From assembly GCA_937907325.1 (NCBI GenBank), contig CALERO010000116.1, forward strand, positions 1 through 8,641: DNA of 8,641 nt, read 5' to 3'. Origin of the DNA: UBA4716 sp002438865 (GTDB lineage: Bacteria; Bacillota; Clostridia; UBA1381). The notes below the pieces were generated by a model. The model saw only the letters and a list, made by a program, of their open reading frames with translations. It was not told where the DNA came from and made no database searches. This document shows positions 1 to 5,377 of this stretch, in pieces. Each line of letters starts with the position of its first letter. The first letter of the stretch is position 1. Position numbers and translations under genes: made by a program.

Positions 1-185
1 TTTGTTGCACTTGACTTGACAATCTATCGGGGTCGATGCCCTCATCGACCCGAAATTTTATGCAATCTCGCACTCGGGACGATGAAAGGCATCGTCCCCT
101 ACCGTAAATTGCAAGCATTTTCTCTCTCGGCAGGAGCAAGCCCCTGCCCTACGGTGATTGCAATCATTACCAACATAACACAGGC
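1..185. repeat. Gene-free end with tandem hairpin repeat units
   Basis: No credible gene is seen here. Three inverted repeats follow one another: 30-51 (stem GGGTCGATG / CATCGACCC, loop CCCT), 76-98 (stem GGGACGATG / CATCGTCCC, loop AAAGG) and 129-148 (stem GGCAGG / CCTGCC, loop of 8). The second and third units lie in a tandem repeat with an exact 49-bp period: TGCAA starts at 61, 110 and 159. Units two and three both end CCCTAC-CGG-like after the stem. The stem bases differ between units but each still pairs, so the fold is kept rather than the sequence. Read on the minus strand the units begin GTAGGG, a form resembling short palindromic repeats that I recall being scattered in Clostridia genomes. 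None is followed by a T-run on either strand, so they are weak terminator candidates for the flavodoxin gene ending at 186. A perfect 12-bp palindrome, TGATTGCAATCA, lies at 155-166. Confidence 0.7.
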
Positions 186-614
186 TTACAGCGCCGCCGC
201 TGTCTTACCCAGTTCACGGCACGCCGAAACTCCATCATCGTCGGGCATTTCGTTCACGATAAGCCCCTCCTGCACGAGCTTTGCTCCCGCTGCCGAAGCA
301 CGCTCCTCCCAGGAGCGCATCCATTCTCCGTCGCCCCAGCCGTAAGAGCCGAACAAAGCGACATTCTTTCCCGAAAGCTTTCCCTCAAGGTCTGCAAAAA
401 ACGGCTCAAATTCGCCCTCTTCAAGCTCCTCTGCGCCCATTGCCGGACAGCCGAGAACAAGCGTATCGTACTCTGCCGCATCGTCTGCCGAAATTTCCGA
501 TACATTAAATAATTTTGCTTCGGGATTAACTTCCTTTGCTCCCTCGGCAACCGCCTCCGCCATTGCCTCGGTATTTCCCGTACCGCTCCAATAAATTATT
601 GCTGTTTTACTCAT
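186..614 (-). CDS. Flavodoxin
   Basis: This is a 142-residue short-chain flavodoxin, a soluble FMN-binding one-electron carrier. The FMN phosphate loop is SGTGNT at residues 10-15, after the first beta strand (TAIIYWS). The second flavin-contacting loop follows VLGCPAMG at 53-60, and the third is FGSYGWGDGEWM at 88-99, where Tyr91 is the likely stacking residue. Length is normal for short-chain flavodoxins. The start is set by an AGGAGG site at 623-628, 8 bases upstream of the ATG. It is the last gene of the minus-strand iron operon, 21 bases after the DUF3793 gene. Flavodoxins are commonly induced under iron limitation to replace ferredoxin, and in E. coli flavodoxin feeds electrons to pyruvate formate-lyase activating enzyme, whose homologue lies at 7866-8591. 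That link is inference here. The fold assignment is secure; the physiological partner is not. Confidence 0.93.
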   Translation of the reverse strand: MSKTAIIYWSGTGNTEAMAEAVAEGAKEVNPEAKLFNVSEISADDAAEYDTLVLGCPAMGAEELEEGEFEPFFADLEGKLSGKNVALFGSYGWGDGEWMRSWEERASAAGAKLVQEGLIVNEMPDDDGVSACRELGKTAAAL

Positions 615-635
615 ATTAAAAACCTCCTGTTTATT

Positions 636-1184
636 TTACTGCGCCGCATTGAATATCTCCGCAAGCGTTCTGCCCTGCTCTATCCTTTTTACAACGGCAC
701 AGCGACAGGCATTGTATCTGCGAAAAAGTTCACGTGCTTTATCGGCATTTTCGTAAACCTTCCATTCGCCCGTCAAAAGACAGTCCTTGCCTCTGTGGTT
801 TATAAACGCATAAATATCGTTTATCGGATAGCCGAGAAACGCACCTATCTCATGCGGAAATTCACAGCCTTTTAATCTGCTTTTTAATGTTTCAAGACTT
901 TTTCCTATTTCCGTATCATATCCGTATGCGTACAGAAATTTTGCCGTATTGGCACTTTTAAGATGCTTTTCAAGCGTTTTTTTCCTGTATACCATAATAA
1001 GTATACGCCTGCTTCCCTCGCTTAAAACCTCAAAATATATATCTTTTTTGTTGAGCCGTGCGTTCAGTTTTTCAAGCTGTGCATATATTTCAGCCTTTTC
1101 CGACATACGGCACGATATAATATTTGACGGCTTTATTCCTGCAAGTGCGGGAGCGCAGAAATGCGCAATTACTTTTTCCGACAT
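636..1184 (-). CDS. DUF3793 family protein
   Basis: This 182-residue protein is recognised as the DUF3793 family from the block around CEFPHEIGAFLGYP (107-120), the segment INHRGKDCLLTGEWKVY (128-144) and the following FRRYNAC helix (154-160). The biochemical function is unknown to me. It is predicted soluble, with no signal peptide or membrane segment, and has six cysteines (10, 25, 107, 135, 160, 162). Cys107, Cys135 and Cys160 sit within or next to the recognisable blocks, so metal or Fe-S binding is possible but unproven. The ATG at 1184 has an AAGGAG site at 1191-1196. A palindrome, GTTAG-N6-CTAAC, lies at 1200-1215 directly upstream, so this gene and flavodoxin may have an extra layer of control. 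Such proteins are often seen beside feo genes and flavodoxin in Clostridia, which suggests a role in iron or redox homeostasis. Confidence 0.85.
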   Translation of the reverse strand: MSEKVIAHFCAPALAGIKPSNIISCRMSEKAEIYAQLEKLNARLNKKDIYFEVLSEGSRRILIMVYRKKTLEKHLKSANTAKFLYAYGYDTEIGKSLETLKSRLKGCEFPHEIGAFLGYPINDIYAFINHRGKDCLLTGEWKVYENADKARELFRRYNACRCAVVKRIEQGRTLAEIFNAAQ

Positions 1185-1199
1185 ATATTTCTCCTTATG

Positions 1200-1215
1200 G
1201 TTAGTTTTAACTAAC
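1200..1215. promoter_or_regulatory. Intra-operon palindrome before DUF3793 (putative DtxR-type operator)
   Basis: This is a perfect inverted repeat. It reads GTTAG-TTTTAA-CTAAC, and pairing extends inward to GTTAGTT / AACTAAC around a 2-bp centre. It shares the GTTAG-N6-CTAAC layout with sites at 4829-4844 and 5536-5551. It lies in the 48-bp gap between DUF2325 (stop at 1233) and DUF3793 (start at 1184), just upstream of the ribosome site. I find no convincing -35/-10 pair for an internal minus-strand promoter here, so a bound regulator would either act on a weak promoter or block elongation. Binding is inferred. Confidence 0.55.
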
Positions 1216-1232
1216 TTATGCTCAAAAAAAAT

Positions 1233-1523
1233 TCAGTTTGCTCTCGCAAAATATTCCGTCAGAGTTTCGTTAAGAGCGCTTGCACTCGATGAATTGCAGT
1301 GAAGCACCTCTGCTCCCGATTTTTCCGCACGTGCCTCGGCAACGTTAAGCATTTTATGTGCAACCGTTCCCGTCAGTATCATTATAATGTCGGGCGAACC
1401 TATCTGATTTCTGAAGTTTGCCGGACACTGTGTGAATACCTTGCACTTACAGCCGTGCTTTTTACAAATTTCCTTATATCGGCTGTGCATTCTGTCATGA
1501 CCGCCGACTATTACAATACTCAT
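1233..1523 (-). CDS. DUF2325 family protein
   Basis: This 96-residue protein opens with MSIVIVGGHDRMHSRYKE (1-18), the signature start of DUF2325, followed by a small Rossmann-like alternation (DIIMILTGTVAHKM, 45-58; AEVLHCNSSS, 71-80). The molecular function is not established as far as I know. It has five cysteines (20, 25, 27, 33, 76); the cluster C-x4-C-x-C-x5-C at 20-33 is unusually dense for a cytosolic protein and could bind a metal or cluster. It starts 36 bases after the stop of the FeoB-associated peptide gene, with only a weak GGAG upstream. Its place between the feo genes and DUF3793/flavodoxin points to a role in iron homeostasis, by context only. Confidence 0.85.
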   Translation of the reverse strand: MSIVIVGGHDRMHSRYKEICKKHGCKCKVFTQCPANFRNQIGSPDIIMILTGTVAHKMLNVAEARAEKSGAEVLHCNSSSASALNETLTEYFARAN

Positions 1524-1539
1524 ATTCTGCTCCGTTTCC

Positions 1540-1553
1540 GCCGCATAAGCGGC
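1540..1553 (-). other. Small hairpin between FeoB-associated gene and DUF2325
   Basis: The inverted repeat GCCGC-ATAA-GCGGC falls in the 36-bp gap between two minus-strand genes. There is no T-run after it in the direction of transcription, so it is not a standard terminator. It could be an mRNA-processing or stability element, or chance. Confidence 0.3.
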
Positions 1554-1559
1554 AATGCG

Positions 1560-1736
1560 TTATTTTTTCTTTCCGTGGCACTGCCCTGCCATTGCGCAGT
1601 GAGCGCAGTTACAGCCACAGGAGGATTTTCCTTGTCTTTTGTTTTTTACAAGCGACCTTATGATTAATAAAGCTATCAGTAGGAGCGCCGCAAATACCAA
1701 AATAGTCGATATGTTTTCCGCAATCCATTTAAACAT
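1560..1736 (-). CDS. FeoB-associated Cys-rich membrane peptide
   Basis: This 58-residue protein is read directly from the reverse strand. It begins MFKWIAENISTILVFAAL, continues as one hydrophobic helix to about residue 29 (LLLIALLIIRSLV), then has a short basic stretch (KNKRQGK) and a Cys-rich tail, SSCGCNCAHCAMAGQCHGKKK without a break to the stop. The five cysteines (40, 42, 44, 47, 53) and two histidines (46, 54) suit metal binding. The layout matches the FeoB-associated Cys-rich membrane protein family, encoded next to feoB in many Firmicutes, where a role in handling imported Fe2+ is suspected. The positive-inside rule puts the basic Cys-rich tail in the cytoplasm. The start at 1736 is backed by GGAGGG at 1744-1749; an ATG at 1740 reads into a stop after three codons. 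It lies 79 bases after feoB, with a hairpin in the gap. Confidence 0.88.
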   Translation of the reverse strand: MFKWIAENISTILVFAALLLIALLIIRSLVKNKRQGKSSCGCNCAHCAMAGQCHGKKK

Positions 1737-1770
1737 ACATTAACCCTCCGATACAATTGAATTTCCGTCC

Positions 1771-1795
1771 CGAACGGCGCATTCTGCGCCGTCCG
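1771..1795 (-). other. Intercistronic hairpin downstream of feoB
   Basis: The inverted repeat ACGGCGCA (1774-1781) and TGCGCCGT (1785-1792) forms an 8-bp GC-rich stem with a 3-base loop, extended by two further pairs (1771-1772 with 1794-1795) beyond one mismatch. It sits 20 bases after the feoB stop codon. No T-run follows it on the minus strand, so it is more likely a 3' stability or processing stem, or a leaky attenuator setting the ratio of feoB to the downstream genes, than a full terminator. Confidence 0.5.
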
Positions 1796-1815
1796 AAACA
1801 GGAAGTGTGTGATGG

Positions 1816-4320
1816 TTACTTACTGATTTTTACCTTTGTTGTGAGCGTGTCTGACTCTTTATAAGGTTTAACAAGCATATATATCATAAATGCAAGCACT
1901 GCTACGGCAAAGATTGTTCCCACGATATGAACGTTACCCGTGAACAGGAGTCCGAACTGGTTTATCATAAGAGCTATCGCATAAGCGAATACGCACTGAT
2001 AACCGATTGCGAACCATGTCCATTTTGCGTTGTTCATTTCACGCTTTATAGCTCCGATTGCCGCAAAGCACGGTGCGCAGAGCAGGTTGAATACGAGGAA
2101 CGAATATGCGGTAATTCCCGTAAACGCATTTGCGAGGTTGCTGTAAACGGTTCCCGTTCCGCCGTAAAGAATACCCATTGTACCAACGATGTTTTCCTTT
2201 GCAACAAGACCTGTGATTGAAGCGACCGTTGCCTGCCAGTTGCCCCAGCCGAGCGGCTTGAATATCCAAGCGATAGCTCCGCCTATTGCGGCAAGTATAC
2301 TTGAATCGATCTGATCTTCGCTGAGCATTCCGAAATGTCCGTCAACAAATCCGAAGTATGTTGTAAACCATACAAGAATTGTTGAAAGAAGAATGATTGT
2401 GCCGGCTTTCTTGATGAACGACCAGCCTCTTTCCCACATACTGCGGAGTACGTTTCCTACTGTCGGCAGATGGTATGCCGGAAGCTCCATAACGAACGGA
2501 GCAGGATCGCCCGCAAACATCTTTGTTTTCTTAAGAATGATACCCGATACTACAATCGCAGCCATACCGATGAAGTATGCCGAGGTTGCAACCCAGGCAC
2601 TGCCCGAGAATATTGCACCGGCAATCATTGCGATGAACGGAACCTTTGCACCGCAGGGGATAAAGGTTGTTGTCATAATCGTCATCTTACGGTCACGGTC
2701 ATTTTCAATCGTTCTCGAAGCCATAATACCCGGAACGCCGCAGCCTGTACCTATAAGCATAGGAATGAATGATTTACCCGAAAGTCCGAATTTTCTGAAA
2801 ATTCTGTCGAGTACGAACGCTATTCTTGCCATATATCCGCACGCCTCAAGGAATGCAAGGAGCAGGAACAGTACGAGCATCTGAGGAACAAATCCCAGAA
2901 CTGCGCCGACACCGGCAACGATACCGTCTAAGATAAGACCCGAGAGCCAGTCCGCACAGCCGATTGCGTTAAGACCCTTTTCAACAAGCACCCGGATACC
3001 GGGAACCCATATGCCGTAATCTGCGGGATCGGGTTCTTCACAATCGTACTTGTCATATACGTCAACCGCTTCAAGGAAATCGTCATAGGTTGCTACTTCT
3101 TCCTCGTCAGCCATTGTTTCTTCATCTACTACAGTGTATGTAACCTTATCTATGCCCTCTGCGTCCTTGGCGAATTTTGCAAGCGCCGTTTTTGCGGCGT
3201 CAGCGTCGAAATCTTCGCTTTCGGTATCGAGAGCGGCTGAAACTTCCTCCGTATCAATGCCGTTCTCCGACGCAAAGTCGATATATCCGTTTATAATGTC
3301 GGACGCTCCGCTAAATTCATCGGAAACCTCCTCGTATGCCGATGAACCTATTCCGAACAGATGCCAGCCGTCACCGAACAGTCCATCATTCGCCCAGTCG
3401 GTAGCCATTGAACCTACGCCTACCATTGAGATATAGTAAACAAGGAACATAATTACCGCAAATATCGGAAGTCCGAGCCAGCGGTTTGTAACAATCTTAT
3501 CTATCTTATCCGAATTTGAAAGCTTGCCGGCGTTATGCTTTTTGTAACAGCCCTTCATAAGCTGTGATATGTATATGTAACGCTCGTTTGTTATGATGCT
3601 TTCCGCATCATCGTCAAGCTCTTCCTCCGCAGCGGATATATCCTTTTCGATATGTGCGAGTGTATCCTCTGAAATGTTAAGCTGTGCAAGAGCCTTTTCG
3701 TCACGCTCAAACACCTTGATTGCGTACCATCTCTGCTGTTCCTCGGGCATATTGTGAAGTGCGGCTTCCTCAATATGCGCAATTGCATGCTCAACGGGAC
3801 CCGAGAAGGTATGCATCGGAACGGTCTTTCCGTTCTTTGCGGCGTCTATTGCCGCCTCGGCAGCCTCCATAATTCCCGTTCCCTTAAGAGCGGAAATCTC
3901 TACGATTTTACAGCCCAGTTCACGTGAAAGCTCGCTGATATTGATTTTGTCGCCGTTTTTCTTTACGACGTCCATCATATTTATTGCTATTACGACCGGA
4001 ATACCCAGTTCCGTAAGCTGTGTTGTAAGATAAAGGTTTCTTTCAAGGTTTGTACCGTCTACAATATTCAAAATCGCATCGGGTCTTTCGCCTATAAGAT
4101 AATTTCTCGCAACAACTTCCTCCAGAGTGTACGGAGAAAGCGAATAAATACCCGGAAGGTCGGTGATTACAACGCCATCATGCTTTTTAAGTTTTCCTTC
4201 CTTTTTTTCAACAGTAACACCGGGCCAGTTTCCCACGAACTGATTTGAACCCGTCAGAGCATTGAACAAAGTTGTTTTACCGCAGTTAGGGTTACCTGCA
4301 AGCGCTATTCTTAAATTCAT
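1816..4320 (-). CDS. feoB: Ferrous iron transporter FeoB
   Basis: This 834-residue inner-membrane Fe2+ permease has an N-terminal G-protein domain. GTPase motifs are clear: G1 GNPNCGKTT (9-17), G2 Thr36 in GVTVEKK, G3 DLPG (54-57), G4 NMMD (114-117) and G5 SALKG (143-147). A helical GDI-like spacer follows (about 170-275). The first membrane helix is near 283-303. The Gate blocks are present: IGTGCGVPGIMASRT (523-537) and TTFIPCGAKVPF (551-562), with a late Cys pair in LLCAPCFAAIG (746-756). The protein is longer than many FeoB proteins because of an acidic stretch of about 110 residues (326-436, 36 Asp/Glu) after TDWANDGLFGDGWH, which topology puts outside the membrane. The ATG follows an AGAGAGGA site. 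FeoA is encoded 23 bases upstream. Family assignment is certain; the role of the insertion is unknown. Confidence 0.98.
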   Translation of the reverse strand: MNLRIALAGNPNCGKTTLFNALTGSNQFVGNWPGVTVEKKEGKLKKHDGVVITDLPGIYSLSPYTLEEVVARNYLIGERPDAILNIVDGTNLERNLYLTTQLTELGIPVVIAINMMDVVKKNGDKINISELSRELGCKIVEISALKGTGIMEAAEAAIDAAKNGKTVPMHTFSGPVEHAIAHIEEAALHNMPEEQQRWYAIKVFERDEKALAQLNISEDTLAHIEKDISAAEEELDDDAESIITNERYIYISQLMKGCYKKHNAGKLSNSDKIDKIVTNRWLGLPIFAVIMFLVYYISMVGVGSMATDWANDGLFGDGWHLFGIGSSAYEEVSDEFSGASDIINGYIDFASENGIDTEEVSAALDTESEDFDADAAKTALAKFAKDAEGIDKVTYTVVDEETMADEEEVATYDDFLEAVDVYDKYDCEEPDPADYGIWVPGIRVLVEKGLNAIGCADWLSGLILDGIVAGVGAVLGFVPQMLVLFLLLAFLEACGYMARIAFVLDRIFRKFGLSGKSFIPMLIGTGCGVPGIMASRTIENDRDRKMTIMTTTFIPCGAKVPFIAMIAGAIFSGSAWVATSAYFIGMAAIVVSGIILKKTKMFAGDPAPFVMELPAYHLPTVGNVLRSMWERGWSFIKKAGTIILLSTILVWFTTYFGFVDGHFGMLSEDQIDSSILAAIGGAIAWIFKPLGWGNWQATVASITGLVAKENIVGTMGILYGGTGTVYSNLANAFTGITAYSFLVFNLLCAPCFAAIGAIKREMNNAKWTWFAIGYQCVFAYAIALMINQFGLLFTGNVHIVGTIFAVAVLAFMIYMLVKPYKESDTLTTKVKISK

Positions 4321-4343
4321 TGCTTAATTCCTCTCTTTCACTA

Positions 4344-4565
4344 TTATTCTACTTCAATCATTTCGGCGTCGGCTTTACGGAGCGAAAGCTCGTATCCTCT
4401 TACGGTTACCTCAACGGGATCACCGAGCGGAGCGACTTTTCTGATATGTACCTCTACGCCTTTTGTTATGCCCATATCCATAATGCGGCGCTTAACGGCA
4501 CCCTCGCCGTGAAGCTTAACGACTTTCACCGTCTGTCCTACTTTGGCATTTTTCAGTGTCTGCAT
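4344..4565 (-). CDS. feoA: FeoA, SH3-like partner of FeoB
   Basis: This is a 73-residue FeoA-domain protein, a small cytoplasmic SH3-like beta-barrel thought to regulate or assist FeoB. Family hallmarks are the start MQTLKNAKVGQTVKVV, the central AVKRRIMDMGITKGVEV block and the closing VRGYELSLRKADAEMIEVE. I choose the ATG at 4565 over the in-frame TTG at 4571. The AAGGAGG site at 4574-4580 is 8 bases from the ATG but only 2 bases from the TTG, too close to serve it. The gene starts 19 bases after the first FeoA-like gene and ends 23 bases before feoB, so all three are likely co-transcribed. Confidence 0.95.
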   Translation of the reverse strand: MQTLKNAKVGQTVKVVKLHGEGAVKRRIMDMGITKGVEVHIRKVAPLGDPVEVTVRGYELSLRKADAEMIEVE

Positions 4566-4584
4566 CCCCAAATCCTCCTTAAAA

Positions 4585-4797
4585 TTAAATCATAATTTTC
4601 TGCGCCATCTCAGAGCTTATCGCAACACGTGTTTCTTTCACGTTTACAATAACGTTGCCGCCGAGGCGGTTGATGATTCTGACGCTTCCTCCGACAACAA
4701 AACCGAGATTTTCCAGATGTTTTTTAACCTCGGGTTTTCCGCCGATTCTTTTGATAATATTTTCTTCTCCTGCATCAGCAAGTGTCAAAGGCATCAT
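4585..4797 (-). CDS. FeoA-like protein, first gene of the feo operon
   Basis: This is a second FeoA-domain protein, of about 70 residues. It begins MMPLTLADAGEENIIKRIGG and contains HLENLGFVVGGSVRII, followed by GGNVIVNVKETRVAIS and the ending EMAQKIMI. Paired feoA genes before feoB are common in Clostridia. The two sequences differ widely here, so they may have separate roles (for example contact with FeoB versus metal sensing); that is inference. A longer reading from an ATG at 4824 adds nine residues, but there is no ribosome site before 4824, and that start lies close to the palindrome at 4828-4845. The ATG at 4797 (or the next codon, 4794) has GAGG 8 bases upstream and gives the usual family start. 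It is transcribed from the promoter at 4856-4884. Confidence 0.93.
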   Translation of the reverse strand: MMPLTLADAGEENIIKRIGGKPEVKKHLENLGFVVGGSVRIINRLGGNVIVNVKETRVAISSEMAQKIMI

Positions 4798-4827
4798 AAG
4801 CTTATCCTCATTTCTGTATGACATTTC

Positions 4828-4845
4828 GGTTAGTATTATCTAACC
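4828..4845. promoter_or_regulatory. Putative metalloregulator operator 1, feo leader
   Basis: This perfect inverted repeat reads GGTTAG-TATTAT-CTAACC. It lies just downstream of the expected transcription start (about 4849) of the feo operon on the minus strand. A further GGTTAG half-site starts at 4852, exactly 12 bp after CTAACC at 4840, so half-sites repeat at 4828, 4840 and 4852 with even 12-bp steps. This suggests cooperative binding of more than one dimer. The arms resemble the TTAG...CTAA arms of known DtxR/IdeR boxes, though the spacing differs. Confidence 0.7.
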
Positions 4846-4852
4846 TTCATCG

Positions 4853-4872
4853 GTTAGTTTAGCATAACTAAC
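4853..4872. promoter_or_regulatory. Putative metalloregulator operator 2, over the feo -10
   Basis: This is a perfect 7-6-7 inverted repeat with arms GTTAGTT and AACTAAC around TAGCAT. It covers the -10 element and half of the spacer of the feo promoter, a classical repressor position. Compared with the other sites the outer GTTAG/CTAAC pair is 10 bp apart rather than 6. The whole is close to the DtxR/IdeR-type box, with TTAG and CTAA ends around an A/T-rich core. Binding by the adjacent DtxR-family protein is inferred. Confidence 0.7.
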
Positions 4873-4884
4873 TTAATTTGTCAA
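4856..4884 (-). promoter_or_regulatory. Promoter of the feo operon
   Basis: On the minus strand, a -35 TTGACA (4879-4884) is followed by a 17-bp spacer and a -10 TAAACT (4856-4861), preceded by TGC as an extended -10. The -35 is a perfect consensus match and the -10 matches at four of six positions. The expected start is near 4849, giving a leader of about 50 bases to the ATG at 4797. An A/T-rich tract upstream (4885-4924) could act as an UP element. Operator 2 overlaps the -10 and operator 1 sits at the start of the transcript, consistent with repression when iron is plentiful. Confidence 0.75.
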
Positions 4885-4939
4885 TACGTTTTTATAAAAA
4901 AAATTTCTTTTTGTTATTTTTTTTCGCCGTGTGCAATTT

Positions 4940-4957
4940 GGTTTGACTTTCCTAACC
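4940..4957. promoter_or_regulatory. Putative metalloregulator operator 3, dtxR promoter
   Basis: This is an imperfect inverted repeat with the same 6-6-6 layout as operator 1. It reads GGTTTG-ACTTTC-CTAACC, with one mismatch between the arms. It covers the -35 element of the regulator's own promoter, which suggests autoregulation. The mismatch may make it weaker than the feo sites. Confidence 0.55.
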
Positions 4958-4971
4958 ATCTGTGATATAAT
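4943..4971 (+). promoter_or_regulatory. Promoter of the DtxR-family regulator gene
   Basis: TTGACT (4943-4948), a 17-bp spacer and a perfect TATAAT (4966-4971) form a strong sigma-A promoter. The start would be near 4978, leaving a leader of about 25 bases before the ATG at 5003. The palindrome at 4940-4957 overlaps the -35. Confidence 0.8.
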
Positions 4972-5002
4972 TACTTAAATTGATTTTGAAAGGTCGACTG
5001 TT

Positions 5003-5377
5003 ATGAAAATACACGAATCTGCCGAAAATTACCTTGAGGCGATACTTATGCTAAAAAACAGCAACGGTTATGTCAGAAGCATTGACGTTGCAAATCATCT
5101 GAATTTCACAAAACCCAGCGTGTCGGTTGCAATGAAGTCGTTCCGTGAGGAGGGTTACGTTACCGTTGACCGTGAGGGGAACATATCGCTTACCGAAAAG
5201 GGACTTAAAATTGCGGAAAAGGTTTACGAGCGTCATCAGGTTATAGCAAAAATACTTATTGCCTTAGGCGTCGACGAGGAAACCGCCTATGAGGACAGCT
5301 GCCGTATAGAGCACGATATAAGTGATGAAACCTTTACAAAGCTTAAAGAACATATGCATAAGCATATGCACGAATAA
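5003..5377 (+). CDS. DtxR/MntR-family metal-dependent transcriptional regulator
   Basis: This 124-residue regulator has a winged helix-turn-helix at about 24-62 (SIDVANHLNFTKPSVSVAMKSFREEGY without a break) and a dimerisation/metal domain to about 118. It lacks the C-terminal SH3-like domain of DtxR/IdeR and is slightly shorter than MntR. By alignment with DtxR, the primary metal site would be Asn9 (Met10 in DtxR, Asp8 in MntR), Cys100 (Cys102 in DtxR, Glu99 in MntR), Glu103 and His104, in the segment EDSCRIEHDIS. His78 matches DtxR His79. The Cys favours an iron-type sensor; the Asn is odd. The protein ends HMHKHMHE, a His/Met-rich tail that may bind metal. An AAAGG site lies at 4989-4993. 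The gene is divergent from the feo operon, and palindromes in the shared 205-bp gap between the two start codons fit joint control. Whether it senses Fe2+ or Mn2+ is not proven. Confidence 0.93.
   Translation: MKIHESAENYLEAILMLKNSNGYVRSIDVANHLNFTKPSVSVAMKSFREEGYVTVDREGNISLTEKGLKIAEKVYERHQVIAKILIALGVDEETAYEDSCRIEHDISDETFTKLKEHMHKHMHE

Noticed and set aside
1..166. The hairpin units as a CRISPR array
   Set aside because: Only two or three units, the variable part is within the stem rather than a spacer between fixed repeats, and no cas genes are present.
16..345. Plus-strand open frame of 109 codons over the repeat units and the flavodoxin 3' end
   Set aside because: It crosses the hairpin array and lies antisense to a clear flavodoxin; no ribosome site and no recognisable protein features.
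949..1302. Plus-strand open frame antisense to DUF3793
   Set aside because: Antisense shadow of a recognised family protein with a good ribosome site; the hydrophobic composition is what the complementary strand of this gene would give.
1299..1667. Plus-strand open frame of 122 codons over DUF2325 and the small membrane peptide
   Set aside because: It is antisense to two supported genes and has no ribosome site; the minus-strand reading gives proteins with family signatures.
1771..1795. Hairpin after feoB as a full Rho-independent terminator
   Set aside because: No T-run follows on the minus strand, and the closely spaced downstream genes belong to the same iron-related set.
2393..2884. Plus-strand open frame of 163 codons inside feoB
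   Set aside because: Antisense to the conserved Gate region of FeoB, where codon constraint creates long open frames; no independent evidence.
5362..5370. The CATATGCA direct repeat at the end of the regulator gene as a regulatory site
   Set aside because: It is explained by the coding of the His-Met-His tail of the protein.
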